This document shows, one piece after another, positions 35,317-44,006 of a DNA stretch of 64,000 nt. Positions within the stretch are counted from its first letter, which is position 1. Every line of letters begins with the position of its first letter. Below the pieces are notes generated by a model. That model saw nothing but the letters and a program-made list of their open reading frames with translations. It was not told where the DNA came from and searched no databases. The DNA is from JACDAN01 sp963721345. Lineage in GTDB: Bacteria > Actinomycetota > Thermoleophilia > Gaiellales > Gaiellaceae. Location of the stretch: positions 1,612,001-1,676,000 of the forward strand of contig CAVRIT010000001.1 in assembly GCA_963721345.1 (NCBI GenBank), in the 5' to 3' direction. A program made the translations under genes and the position numbers.

Positions 35317-35954
35317 GACAGGTCGATGCGGTCTTCGGCGAGCAGCTCGTGGCGGCGAGCGCGCTCCGCGTCGAGCATCGCGTTCATCGTCTCCCGCATC
35401 GTGTCGCCGGGATAGACCCAGATCTCCGGGTGCGTGAGGAGCTGCAGCCACTCGAACTCCGTCCGCTCGAGCTGCTCGTGGGGACAGCCGTGGCGCCAGT
35501 GCTGGTTTGAGTCCGAGCGGTAGTGCTCGGGGTCGAAGTAGGGCGGCTGCATGACGTTGACGATGCCGTCGAGCGGCTCCGACATGTAGTCCGGGTTCGG
35601 GTTGTGCCAGGCGACGACGGGATCGAACCGTTCGTCGAGGTCGGCGCCCGGCCAGACCGCGTGCAGGCCGACTCCGTGGCCGAGCTCCCGAAGCCGGTTC
35701 AGAGCGCGCAGGCCCTCAGGGGACGCGAGGTTGTAGAAGACGCTCTGGGTCATCAGGAAGTACGTCGCGGCGACGCCGGCCTCTGCCTCCAGCTCGGCCA
35801 GCGTCAGCGCAGCGTCCAGCGAGAGGTCGACGTCGTGACGCAGCATCAGGTCGCCGGGCTCCGGCGCCGCGTCGAAGAACGAGAACCGGTAGCCGCCGAG
35901 CCGGGCGGCGTCCAGCAGCTCACGGTAGTGCTCCAGCGAGAACCCGCAGCTCAC
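35313..35954 (-). CDS. Polysaccharide deacetylase-like (NodB-related) protein
   Basis: 213 aa. LMLRHDVDLSLDAALTLAELEAEAGVAATYFLM matches the first NodB motif (H-D-V-D in place of the usual TFDD), and GHGVGLHAVW resembles the second (EIGxHT). The catalytic pattern is altered, as in many distant members of the family, so hydrolase activity is uncertain. ATGA overlap with the upstream ATP-grasp. Confidence 0.65.
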   Translation of the reverse strand: MSCGFSLEHYRELLDAARLGGYRFSFFDAAPEPGDLMLRHDVDLSLDAALTLAELEAEAGVAATYFLMTQSVFYNLASPEGLRALNRLRELGHGVGLHAVWPGADLDERFDPVVAWHNPNPDYMSEPLDGIVNVMQPPYFDPEHYRSDSNQHWRHGCPHEQLERTEFEWLQLLTHPEIWVYPGDTMRETMNAMLDAERARRHELLAEDRIDLS

Positions 35955-37168
35955 GCGACTTCCACGTCCACCAGTCTGGCGGCCGCCTCGGCTCGCTCGA
36001 CGGCCTCGAGGTTCGTCGCGCCCAGCGCGATCACGTACCCCCGCCGGTCGCCGTCCACCTGCACCGGCCGGATCACCTCTCCCTCGCGGAAGTAGAGGTC
36101 GGCCTCGACCACGCCGGGGAACGCCAGCACCTTCTCCAGCCCGCCGAAGCCGACCAGCTTCCCGGTCGGGAGCGGGCCCGGGCTCGCGGTAAGGAACGAG
36201 ATCGCCATCGGTTGCTGCACGTGCGGCCGCACCAGCTCGTCGGGAACGGGCTCGCCGAGCGCCTGGCGCAGCGCGACCTCGATCAGGTCCACCCCGACGC
36301 CGTAGCGCGCCACGAGGTCCATCTGGCCGGCCGGGATCCGCGCGGCGACTTCGATCAGTCGCGCGATGCCGTCGTCGCCCCAGATCACCTGCGGGTACGC
36401 GATGCCGTCCCGAAGACCGAGCGCGTGCACCGTCGACCGGCCGACGCGCTCGACCTCCTCCAGTGCATCGCCGAAGAGGGTCGAGGGATACACGTGGGCC
36501 ACCGCGACGCCGAAGCCGGCGCCGGGCGGGCGCCGCCGGTCGGAGAGCGTGACGACCGTCACGTCGCCGCCTCGCGCGACGAGCAGGCCGTTCACCTCCT
36601 GCCCCGGGTGGTAGCTCTCGAGGATCGCCTCCTCGTCTGTCGACTGCGCGAGCGCGGCGTGCAGGTGGCGCTCGACGTTGTCGACCGACGCCACGAGGAA
36701 GAGTCCCCGCTGCCCGGCCGAGTCGGCGGGCTTGAGGACGGCGGGAAAGCCGACGGCGTCAGCCGCCCCACGCACCTCTCGGACGTGTCGCAACGCGGCG
36801 AAGCGCGGCTGCGGTACCCCGGCGTCGGCCAGCTCACGCCGCATCGCGATCTTGTTTGTCATCAGGTGCGCGGTCTGCCCGCCGATCCCGGGGAGGCCGA
36901 GGAGCTCCGCGACGCGCGCCACGACCGGCACCGCGCGGTCGGCGGCGAACGTCATCACGCCGCCGACCCCGTGCCGGCGCCCGACCTCGGCGACGGCTTC
37001 GGCGTCGGCGAAGTCCACCACCTCGCCGGCGTCGGCGATCGCGAGACCGGGCGCCTCGTCGCTGCGGTCGACCGCGACCACCCGTGCGCCGAGCTCCTTC
37101 ACACGCCGGAGCGCCCGCCGCTGGTGGCGTCCGGCCCCCACGAAGAGGACCGAGCTTCCGGCCGTCAC
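35951..37168 (-). CDS. ATP-grasp ligase
   Basis: 405 aa. N-terminal VLFVGAGRHQRRALRRVKELGARVVAVDRSD, ATP-grasp body FPAVLKPADSAGQRGLF, metal site RLIEVAARIPAGQ with Ala at the usual Asn position. The closest pattern is biotin carboxylase/PurK-like ligases used in peptide or amino-acid attachment. Overlaps both neighbours by 4 bases. Confidence 0.82.
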   Translation of the reverse strand: MTAGSSVLFVGAGRHQRRALRRVKELGARVVAVDRSDEAPGLAIADAGEVVDFADAEAVAEVGRRHGVGGVMTFAADRAVPVVARVAELLGLPGIGGQTAHLMTNKIAMRRELADAGVPQPRFAALRHVREVRGAADAVGFPAVLKPADSAGQRGLFLVASVDNVERHLHAALAQSTDEEAILESYHPGQEVNGLLVARGGDVTVVTLSDRRRPPGAGFGVAVAHVYPSTLFGDALEEVERVGRSTVHALGLRDGIAYPQVIWGDDGIARLIEVAARIPAGQMDLVARYGVGVDLIEVALRQALGEPVPDELVRPHVQQPMAISFLTASPGPLPTGKLVGFGGLEKVLAFPGVVEADLYFREGEVIRPVQVDGDRRGYVIALGATNLEAVERAEAAARLVDVEVA

Positions 37169-37635
37169 TTCTTCTTTTGCTTCTGGATGAAGAGGAACGA
37201 GTGCTTGTCCCAGCGCGAGATCTCGCAGCCGTTCGTCCGTTCGAAGCGCGTGCTGACGCTCTCGTCCCGGTAGACGCCCTGCACCGACGCGAGCTGCGGA
37301 CCGCCGTACTGCTCCGTGCAGATCGCGCCCAGCTCGGTCTCGCGGAACGGATTCTCGACCTCGTCGAGCCGGTCGCAGGCCTCCTCGGCGTCCGGGAAGC
37401 TCCCGCCGGGCGGATCGCAGCGCAGCGTCCAGGTCGTGAACTCGCCGGCACCCCGTCGCCGCAGTCCGAGCACGCGCCCGACTCCGCCTGCGGGCCGCGT
37501 GTCCTCCCAGGAGACGATCCTGAGGTCGGTCACGCTGTCGGTCGCCTCGGCCGGTCCGCCGCCGTCCGAGCCGCAGCCCGCCAGGACTGCCAGGACGCCG
37601 AGAACCCCCACTACACTCGCCACGTGCCTCTTCAC
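37165..37635 (-). CDS. Lipoprotein with subtilisin-inhibitor-like (SSI) domain
   Basis: 156 aa from GTG 37635. Lipobox LAGC at about residues 17-20. The body carries the SSI pattern of paired Cys: TLRCDPPGGSFPDAEEACDRL and ICTEQYGGPQ, VSTRFERTNGCEISRWD. SSI proteins inhibit serine proteases. Here it is membrane-anchored and first in the operon with the ATP-grasp genes, an unusual setting. Its 5' end overlaps the divergent epimerase gene by 12 bases. Confidence 0.7.
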   Translation of the reverse strand: MKRHVASVVGVLGVLAVLAGCGSDGGGPAEATDSVTDLRIVSWEDTRPAGGVGRVLGLRRRGAGEFTTWTLRCDPPGGSFPDAEEACDRLDEVENPFRETELGAICTEQYGGPQLASVQGVYRDESVSTRFERTNGCEISRWDKHSFLFIQKQKKK

Positions 37636-38595
37636 GGTAAGCGCATTGTGCTCACAGGCGGCGCAGGTTTCATCGGTACCACGCTATCCCGCCGCCTGAT
37701 CGCCGACAACGAGCTGGTCGTCCTGGACAATCTGCACCGGGACGCGCTCGCCAACACGGAGCTCGCCGAGCACCCGAATCTCACCTTCGTACAGGCCGAC
37801 GTGCTCGACGCGGACGCCGTGCGCGAGACGATCCGCGGGGCGACGCACATCGTCCACCTCGCCGCGATCGCCGGGGTCGACACGGTGCTCGAAAGCCCGG
37901 TCCGGACGATGCGGGTCAACATGATCGGCACCTACAACGTCCTCGAGGCGGCGCTCGCGACGACCGACACGGTCGAGCGGCTGGTGGAGTTCTCGACGAG
38001 CGAGGTGTTCGGCCGGCATGCCTACAAGGTCGAGGAGGTGCACGAGACGGCGCAGGGGTCGGTGGGCGAGGCGCGCTGGACGTATGCCGTTTCGAAGCTG
38101 GCCGGAGAGCACATGGCCCATGCGTACTACGACGAGTACGGCCTGCCGGCCTGCTCGGTTCGCCCGTTCAACGTCTACGGGCCGGGGCAGATCGGCGGCG
38201 GGGCGATCCGCGCCTTCATCGAGACGATCCTGGTCGGAGAGGACCTCGTGATCCACGGGGACGGGTCTCAGGTTCGCGCCTGGTGCTACGTCGACGACCT
38301 CGTCGACGCCCTGCTGCTCGTGCTCGAGCGGCCCGAGGCGGTCGGCGAGGTGTTCAACATCGGCAACGAGCGCTCGGTGCTCACCGTCGTCGAGCTCGCC
38401 GAGCGGATCCGCACGCTGATGGGCGCCGACGTCGAGCTCAAGTTCCGCCCGCTCCACTACACCGACGTCGAGATGCGCATCCCGAACGTGGACAAGGCGC
38501 GGAAGCTGCTCGGCTGGGAGGCCAAGATCGACCTCGACGAAGGGCTCGCCCGCACGATCGCGTGGTACCGGGACCGGCAGCCGGCTCGCGCGTGA
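37624..38595 (+). CDS. NAD-dependent epimerase/dehydratase (extended SDR)
   Basis: 323 aa from GTG 37624. Nucleotide site TGGAGFIG, active-site STSEVFG and YAVSK, FNVYGPGQIGGGAI, then RAWCYVDDLVDALLL. Members convert NDP-sugars (4-epimerases, 4,6-dehydratases, decarboxylases). The exact reaction is not clear. GTGA overlap with the aminotransferase downstream suggests the two act in turn on one sugar nucleotide. Confidence 0.88.
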   Translation: MPLHGKRIVLTGGAGFIGTTLSRRLIADNELVVLDNLHRDALANTELAEHPNLTFVQADVLDADAVRETIRGATHIVHLAAIAGVDTVLESPVRTMRVNMIGTYNVLEAALATTDTVERLVEFSTSEVFGRHAYKVEEVHETAQGSVGEARWTYAVSKLAGEHMAHAYYDEYGLPACSVRPFNVYGPGQIGGGAIRAFIETILVGEDLVIHGDGSQVRAWCYVDDLVDALLLVLERPEAVGEVFNIGNERSVLTVVELAERIRTLMGADVELKFRPLHYTDVEMRIPNVDKARKLLGWEAKIDLDEGLARTIAWYRDRQPARA

Positions 38596-39641
38596 TCCGT
38601 CTCGCCTGGCCCGATCTCGGCGACGAGGAGCTCGCCGCGATCGCCGAGGTGCTCGAGAGCGGCCAGCTGACGATGGGGCCGAAGGTCGAGGAGTTCGAGG
38701 CGCTGCTGGCGGAGGCTTGCGGCGTCGAGCACGCCGTCGCCGTGTCCTCGGGGACTGCCGCGCTGCACCTCGCCGTGCTCGCGCTCGGGATCGGCCCAGG
38801 CGACGAGGTGATCGTCCCGGACTACACCTTCCCGGCGACCGCGAACGTCGTCGCGCTGGCCGGCGCAAGGCCGGTGCTCGTCGACGTCGACCCGCAGACG
38901 ATGAACGTGCGGCCCGAGGCCGTCGCGGGCGCTGTGACGGCTCGCACCCGGGCCGTGCTCGTCGTGCACCTCTTCGGCCGGCCCGCGCGGTGGGAGGAGA
39001 TCCAGGCGGCGGTGCCCGACGGCGTCGCGCTCCTAGAGGATGCCGCGGGCGCGCTCGGCGCACGGCGCGGAGGGCGCCTCTGCGGCGGGCTGGGGCGTCT
39101 CGGCTGCCTCTCGTTCCACCCGCGCAAGATCGTCACGACCGGCGAGGGAGGCGCCGTCACGACCGACGACGCCGAGATCGCCCAGGCGATCCGCACGATG
39201 CGCCACCACGGCTGGCACGAGACGGAGATGCCTGCACCCGGCCTGAACTACCGTCTTTCCGACGTCCTCTGCGCGCTGGGGATCCCGCAGCTCCGCCGGC
39301 TCGAGGCGATGCTGTCGGAGCGCGAGCGGCTTGTCGCACGCTACGCCGAGCGCCTGCCGGAGCAGGTCCAGGCTCCGTCGGCCGACGACGGCGACCGCCA
39401 CGGCTGGCAGGCCTACATCGTCCAGCTCGACCGGCGCGACGAGGCGCTCGAGGCGCTGCGCGCCGCGGGCATCCAGGCGCAGATCGGGACGTACGCGCTG
39501 CACCGTCTGGGCGCCTACGACGGCCAGGGACCGTTCCCCGGCGCGGACGCCGTCTACGAGCGTGCCCTCGCCCTGCCGTTCCACAACCGCCTGACCGAGG
39601 CGGACGTGGAACGCGTCTGCCAAGTGCTCAGCGCGTTCTGA
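38592..39641 (+). CDS. DegT/DnrJ/EryC1/StrS aminotransferase
   Basis: 349 aa. PLP enzyme with VSSGTAALHLAVLALGIGPGDEVI, LLEDAAGALGARRGG, Lys in SFHPRKIVTTGEGG and YRLSDVLCALG. Transfers an amino group to a keto sugar nucleotide, probably the product of the epimerase gene it overlaps. Slightly shorter than usual (about 370-390). Confidence 0.92.
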   Translation: MIRLAWPDLGDEELAAIAEVLESGQLTMGPKVEEFEALLAEACGVEHAVAVSSGTAALHLAVLALGIGPGDEVIVPDYTFPATANVVALAGARPVLVDVDPQTMNVRPEAVAGAVTARTRAVLVVHLFGRPARWEEIQAAVPDGVALLEDAAGALGARRGGRLCGGLGRLGCLSFHPRKIVTTGEGGAVTTDDAEIAQAIRTMRHHGWHETEMPAPGLNYRLSDVLCALGIPQLRRLEAMLSERERLVARYAERLPEQVQAPSADDGDRHGWQAYIVQLDRRDEALEALRAAGIQAQIGTYALHRLGAYDGQGPFPGADAVYERALALPFHNRLTEADVERVCQVLSAF

Positions 39642-40518
39642 CGGGCAGCACGAGGGAGTAGCCCTCGGCCAGGAACGGCACCCGCTCGACCAGGCTTGCG
39701 ATCTCCTCGGGCGGGAAGCTCCCCTCCTCGGTGACGACCTCGGTGATGAGCTCCGGCGGGACGAGCTCGAAGAGGGACCGCTCGATGTCCGCGAACTCCG
39801 GCGCCTGGCTTCCAGGGACCGGCGCGAGCTTGATCACCTCGGCGGCGACGACCGTCGGCACACCGGCATCTGCTGCGGCCTTGGCGAGCGGGATCGTCCC
39901 GACCTTGTTGCAGATCGTGCCGTCGGCGAAGACCGTGTCGGCGCCGATCAGCAGGATCGCGGCGTCGGGAACGCGTGACGGCGCGTCGCCGTCCTCGACC
40001 AGCTCGACGTCGAAGCCCGCGCCGCGCCACTCGTCGGCGAACGCTCGTCCCTCGCCCACCGGCTCGGAGACCGTGCAGATCACCTTCGCCGGCTTCGTCT
40101 GCCGAAACGCCTCGCGGACCGTCCCCGAGGCCGAGTGGGTGATCACCGTCGCCCCGTCGAGTCGCTCCCGCAGCTGGATCGTGATCGAGGCCGCAGCGCG
40201 ACGGCGTGCGTCGTCGAGCGCCTTCGCCTCCTCCTGGATCATCCGGCGCAGGTCGTCGAGCTCCAGCAGGTGCGCCTCGTGGCCGACCGCAGCCAGCACG
40301 CGGCCGACCGCCCCGGCGACGGCGCCGACTCCCGGCCGGCTCGTCGCAAGCTGCCGCCCGGCGTCGCGCAGCCGGTCCAGCAGGTCGTCGCAGCTCGCCG
40401 CCTCGAGCTCCGAGAGCTCGGACAGGGTCTCGACTGCGCGCCTCGCCATCCAGCTGGCGCCGTGTGAACGGTCGTCGCGGAGCTCCTGGACTCTGGCGGC
40501 GAGGACGGCGGCGGGCAC
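39628..40518 (-). CDS. eIF-2B/ribose-1,5-bisphosphate isomerase-like protein
   Basis: 296 aa from GTG 40518. Related to the MtnA / eIF-2B alpha / R15P isomerase group: ITHSASGTVREAF near residue 125, CTVSEPVGEGR and LIGADTVFADGTICNKVGT, with the catalytic-type Asp of the group in GADTV. Such enzymes isomerise aldose-1-phosphates to ketoses. Its place in a sugar-nucleotide cluster, opposite in direction to its neighbours, hints at a sugar phosphate substrate, but this is not known. Confidence 0.8.
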   Translation of the reverse strand: MPAAVLAARVQELRDDRSHGASWMARRAVETLSELSELEAASCDDLLDRLRDAGRQLATSRPGVGAVAGAVGRVLAAVGHEAHLLELDDLRRMIQEEAKALDDARRRAAASITIQLRERLDGATVITHSASGTVREAFRQTKPAKVICTVSEPVGEGRAFADEWRGAGFDVELVEDGDAPSRVPDAAILLIGADTVFADGTICNKVGTIPLAKAAADAGVPTVVAAEVIKLAPVPGSQAPEFADIERSLFELVPPELITEVVTEEGSFPPEEIASLVERVPFLAEGYSLVLPVRTR

Positions 40519-40547
40519 GAGTGGACGAATTGTAGGCTCGATTTCTC

Positions 40548-41468
40548 GTGCCGCCCGAAATCTCCGTGGTCGTGACCCTCTACAACGAGGACGACACCGT
40601 CGGCGAGGTCGTCCGCCGCGCCGTCGGCGCGCTCGAGGGTCTCGGCCGCCCGTGGGAGCTGATCCTCGTCGACGACGGCTCGACGGACGACACGTGGGCT
40701 GCGGTGGAGGGTGCGCATGCGGCCGACGAGGAGCGGATCCACGGTGTGCGGCTGAAACGCAACTTCGGCCAGCACCCCGCGATGCACGCTGGGCTCGTTC
40801 GGGCGCAAGGTGACGTGCTCGTGACCATGGACGGCGATCTGCAGAACGCTCCGGAGGACATCCCGAAGCTCGTCGCGGCCGTCGACGGCGGCGCCGAGGT
40901 CGCGAGTGGACGGCGTGTCGTGCGTCGGGACTCCTGGGGACGGACGCTGCCCTCGCTGCTCGTCAACTCGATGCTGCGGCGCTTCACGGGGGTCTCGATC
41001 TCGGACTTCGGTTGCGCGTTCAACGCGTACCGCCGCTCGGGTCTCGAGCCCGCGCTCGGCTCGATCGGCAAGCAGAAGTTCACGAAGGCGCTCGTCCTCT
41101 CGACCGGCGCGAGCGTGGTCGAGGTGGACGTGGAGCACGCGCCGCGGGCCGGCAAGTCGCGCTACTCGCCCCTGCGCCTCACGCGTGTCGCCCTGCACGT
41201 CCTCGCCGGCTTCTGGCCGCAACCGATCCAGTGGATCGGGCTGATCCTCGGCACGGTCTGCACTCTGGCGACGCTCATCCTCGGCATCTACGCGATCGGC
41301 TACTGGATCGCCGAGTCGAACTTCCCCGGCCCGCTGCTCGGCGGCGTCGCGGTGATCTTCGTCCTCGGAATCCAGGGTTTCATGCTGGCCCTCGTGGGCG
41401 AGTACCTGGGCCGAATCCAGCGGGACGTCGAAGGCCGCCCGCTCTACACCGTCGACCGGGAGCTGTAG
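40548..41468 (+). CDS. GT2 glycosyltransferase with C-terminal membrane helices (GtrB/ArnC-like)
   Basis: 306 aa from GTG 40548. GT-A domain with VTLYNEDDTVGEV, VDDGSTDDTW and the metal site MDGDLQNAPED. Two helices near residues 225-290 anchor it. The family moves a sugar from NDP-sugar to polyprenyl phosphate, giving a donor for GT-C enzymes outside the membrane (here 22604 or 45837 could be partners). Followed by a terminator. Confidence 0.88.
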   Translation: MPPEISVVVTLYNEDDTVGEVVRRAVGALEGLGRPWELILVDDGSTDDTWAAVEGAHAADEERIHGVRLKRNFGQHPAMHAGLVRAQGDVLVTMDGDLQNAPEDIPKLVAAVDGGAEVASGRRVVRRDSWGRTLPSLLVNSMLRRFTGVSISDFGCAFNAYRRSGLEPALGSIGKQKFTKALVLSTGASVVEVDVEHAPRAGKSRYSPLRLTRVALHVLAGFWPQPIQWIGLILGTVCTLATLILGIYAIGYWIAESNFPGPLLGGVAVIFVLGIQGFMLALVGEYLGRIQRDVEGRPLYTVDREL

Positions 41469-41499
41469 GCGCCTGACGCGACCCTTCGGGCCGCGTCCA

Positions 41500-41512
41500 G
41501 GGGTCTGACCCC
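41500..41512. repeat. Dispersed 13-base palindrome GGGGTCTGACCCC
   Basis: Perfect 6-base arms around T. The same 13 bases occur at 2339-2351 (inside the DUF354 gene) and, with one change in the last base, at 33054-33066 (inside an ATP-grasp gene). Here it is intergenic, next to a terminator. Three occurrences in 64 kb may be chance-plus-composition or a dispersed element. Confidence 0.4.
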
Positions 41513-41530
41513 GAGACGCGGCTCCGAGAG

Positions 41531-41571
41531 GCGCGTCCCTAGACGCACCGGAGCCGAGGGCGCGCTTTTTT
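41531..41571 (+). terminator. Rho-independent terminator after the GT2 gene
   Basis: GCGCG(T)CCCT pairs with AGGGCGCGC (one bulge) and is followed by six T (41566-41571). An alternative inner stem GGCTCCG/CGGAGCC (41520-41555) overlaps it. One of the few stems in the window followed by a clear T run. Confidence 0.65.
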
Positions 41572-41592
41572 CTGTGGGCGTCCCTCGAGAAA

Positions 41593-41617
41593 AGGACATG
41601 TCCGTCGGACATGTCCT
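41593..41617 (+). promoter_or_regulatory. 25-base double palindrome upstream of the ATP-grasp operon
   Basis: AGGACATGTCCG-T-CGGACATGTCCT: 12-base arms around one T, and each arm contains GGACATGTCC, itself a perfect palindrome. This is the shape of a site for a dimer pair or tetramer. It lies 94 bases before the ATG at 41711, just after the terminator. Confidence 0.5.
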
Positions 41618-41642
41618 GCGCTCCGTGGCTGTGGATTGGCGA

Positions 41643-41670
41643 CGCGGGCCCGGCCGGCGCCGGGCCCGCG
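41643..41670 (+). other. Strong 12-base-stem GC hairpin in the leader
   Basis: CGCGGGCCCGGC-CGGC-GCCGGGCCCGCG between the palindrome and the ATP-grasp start. A leader hairpin or attenuator is possible. It has no T run. Confidence 0.45.
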
Positions 41671-41710
41671 CCGCCGCCGAGCACGACGCCGTGCCGCAAG
41701 AATGCCGCCG

Positions 41711-42886
41711 ATGGTGGGCAACCCAGCGCGCAAGCGCCTTCTCGTCATCGGGGCTGGGCCCGCGCAGCTCGGCCTGCTCGAGGCGGCTCGGGCTCGCGGC
41801 GTCTTCACGATCGTCGTCGACCGCGATCCCGCCGCGCCAGGGTTCGCGCTCGCCGACCGCCGCGCGATCATCTCCACCGAGGACGAGCGCGGGATCGAGC
41901 GCCTGGCCGCGGCCGAGCGGATCGACGGTGTGATCTCGCCGGGGATCGACTGGCCCGTCGGGATCGCGGCGCGTGTGGCGGCGAAGGCCGGCGTGTCGCA
42001 TCCGCTCGATCCGCAGGTGGCGGCGCGCGCGGTCTCCAAGGCTCGCCAGCGCGAGTGCTTCGACGCGGCCGGTGTGCCTCAGCCCGCTTCACGTCTCGTC
42101 ACCGGCGTCGAGGAGGGCCTGCCGGTCCCGTGCGTCGTGAAGGCCCCCGACCGCCAGGGGCAGCGGGGCCTCGCGGTCGTGCGCGAGGAGCGGGAGCTGC
42201 GGCCTGCGATCGAGGCCGCGATCGATGCGTCACGCTCGGGCGCGGCGCTCGTCGAGGAGCTTGTCGAGGAGCCCGAGGTGACGGTGAACGCGTTTTCCGT
42301 CGACGGCGCCTTCCACCCGCTCACCGTCACCGACCGGATCACCGCGGAGCCGCCGGCCTTCGGTGTCGCGCTCGCCCACGCGTGGCCGTCGGACCGCGAG
42401 AGCGACGCAGAGGTTGCCCGGGTCGCCGTGGAGGCGATCGGAATCACGGACGGGCCGTCCTACACCCAGATCCGCGGCGGCAAGGTGATGGAGGTTGCCG
42501 CTCGGCTCGGCGGCGGCCACGACGCGGAGCTGTGCGAGGCGGCGCTCGGGGTGGACCTGAACGGGCTGGCGCTGAGCGCCGCGCTCGGCGAGCCCGTGGA
42601 AGCGCCGCGTCCGTCGGCGCGCGCCGGCGGTGCCTGCACGGTCTTCATCGTTCCTCCGACCGGCGAGCTGCTCGCGCTCGAGGGCGTCGAGGACGCCGAG
42701 CGGGCTGAGGGCGTCCAGCGGGTACGGCTGTACCGCCGGCCCGGTTTCCGCTTCGGCGAGCTGCGCACCGGCGCAGACCGTGCCGGCGCCGTGCTGGCGG
42801 TGGGGAACAGCCGCGAAGAGGCGTACGACCGGGCGAAGGCAGCGGCCGCTCTCATACGCTTCCAGACCGATGCAGCTCTCGTCTAG
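41711..42886 (+). CDS. ATP-grasp ligase
   Basis: 391 aa from ATG 41711 (ATG 41702 possible). N-terminal LLVIGAGPAQLGLLEAARARG, CVVKAPDRQGQRGL in the ATP site, metal site VMEVAARLGGGHDAEL. Resembles PurK/biotin-carboxylase type ligases. It is followed by a DegT aminotransferase and a membrane protein, and may attach a carboxylic acid to the amino sugar made by the next gene. Confidence 0.82.
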   Translation: MVGNPARKRLLVIGAGPAQLGLLEAARARGVFTIVVDRDPAAPGFALADRRAIISTEDERGIERLAAAERIDGVISPGIDWPVGIAARVAAKAGVSHPLDPQVAARAVSKARQRECFDAAGVPQPASRLVTGVEEGLPVPCVVKAPDRQGQRGLAVVREERELRPAIEAAIDASRSGAALVEELVEEPEVTVNAFSVDGAFHPLTVTDRITAEPPAFGVALAHAWPSDRESDAEVARVAVEAIGITDGPSYTQIRGGKVMEVAARLGGGHDAELCEAALGVDLNGLALSAALGEPVEAPRPSARAGGACTVFIVPPTGELLALEGVEDAERAEGVQRVRLYRRPGFRFGELRTGADRAGAVLAVGNSREEAYDRAKAAAALIRFQTDAALV

Positions 42887-42902
42887 AACGAAGCGGGACA
42901 CC

Positions 42903-44006
42903 ATGCTCCACTTCCAACCGCCCGCCGTGGGCGAGGAGGAGGTCGAGGCCGCCGCCGACGCGATCCGCTCGGGATGGCTGACGACCGGCCCGCGCGCCGC
43001 CGAGCTCGAGCGGCGGATGGCCGAGTACCTCGAGGCCGATCACGTGCTCGCGCTCTACTCGTGCACCGCCGCCCTCCACCTCTCGCTGGTCGCGCTCGGG
43101 GTCGGGCCCGGGGACGAGGTGATCACGAGCCCGATCACGTGGCCCTCGACGGCGAACGTGATCGTGCACGTCGGAGCGACGCCAGTCTTCGTCGACGTTC
43201 GGGACTCGGACCTGAACATCGATCCCGACCGCGTCACCGAGGCGGTCACCGAGCGGACGAAGGCCGTCATGCCGGTGCACATGGCCGGCCAGCCGTGCGA
43301 GCTCGACGCGCTCTGGGCGCTCGGCCTGCCCGTCGTCGAGGACGCGGCGCACGCCCTCGAGAGCTCGTACCGCGGTCGCCGGCTCGGCGGTCTCTCGGAC
43401 GCGACGTGCTTCTCGCTCTACGCGACGAAGAACCTCACGGCGGGCGAAGGGGGGCTGCTCGCCACCAACCGCTCGGACATCGCCGAGACGGTCGACGGCC
43501 TGCGGGTGATGCGCCGGGCGGGCGGCTCGCTCTACGACATCGACGCGCCGGGCTACAAGGCGAACCTCCCGGATGTGCTCGCGGCGATCGCGCTGGTGCA
43601 GCTCGGCAAGCTCGAGGGGCACAGGGAGATCCGGGAGCGCCAGTTCGCCGCCTACGACGAGGCGATTGCCGAGCTCGACGGGATCGACCCTCTCGCTCGC
43701 GACCCGCGCGACGCGCACGCCTACCACCTCTACGTCGTCCGCATCCGCCCGGAGGAGGCGGGCGGCACGCGGGACGAGTACGGAGCGCTGCTGCGGGAGG
43801 AGCAGATCGCGACGAGCATCCACTTCCTCCCCGTTCACACGCTCACCGCCTACCGCCGCCTGCTCGACCCCGTGCCGGAGCTTCCCGTCGCGGAGCTCGC
43901 CGGCCAGGAGGTTCTCTCGCTGCCGCTCTCACCCGCCCACTCGGACGACGACATCGCCGACGTGATCGCGGCGCTGCAGCGCGTCCACGCACGCCTGACC
44001 GCATGA
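42903..44006 (+). CDS. DegT/DnrJ/EryC1/StrS aminotransferase
   Basis: 367 aa from ATG 42903 (ATG 42870 possible). SCTAALHLSLVALGVGPGDEVI, PVVEDAAHALESSYRG, Lys in FSLYATKNLTAGEGG, YKANLPDVLAAIAL and the late HFLPVHTLTAYRR. The YATKNLTAGEGG form is typical of ArnB/PseC/PerA-like enzymes that aminate 4-keto sugars. The stop overlaps the next gene (ATGA). Confidence 0.93.
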   Translation: MLHFQPPAVGEEEVEAAADAIRSGWLTTGPRAAELERRMAEYLEADHVLALYSCTAALHLSLVALGVGPGDEVITSPITWPSTANVIVHVGATPVFVDVRDSDLNIDPDRVTEAVTERTKAVMPVHMAGQPCELDALWALGLPVVEDAAHALESSYRGRRLGGLSDATCFSLYATKNLTAGEGGLLATNRSDIAETVDGLRVMRRAGGSLYDIDAPGYKANLPDVLAAIALVQLGKLEGHREIRERQFAAYDEAIAELDGIDPLARDPRDAHAYHLYVVRIRPEEAGGTRDEYGALLREEQIATSIHFLPVHTLTAYRRLLDPVPELPVAELAGQEVLSLPLSPAHSDDDIADVIAALQRVHARLTA

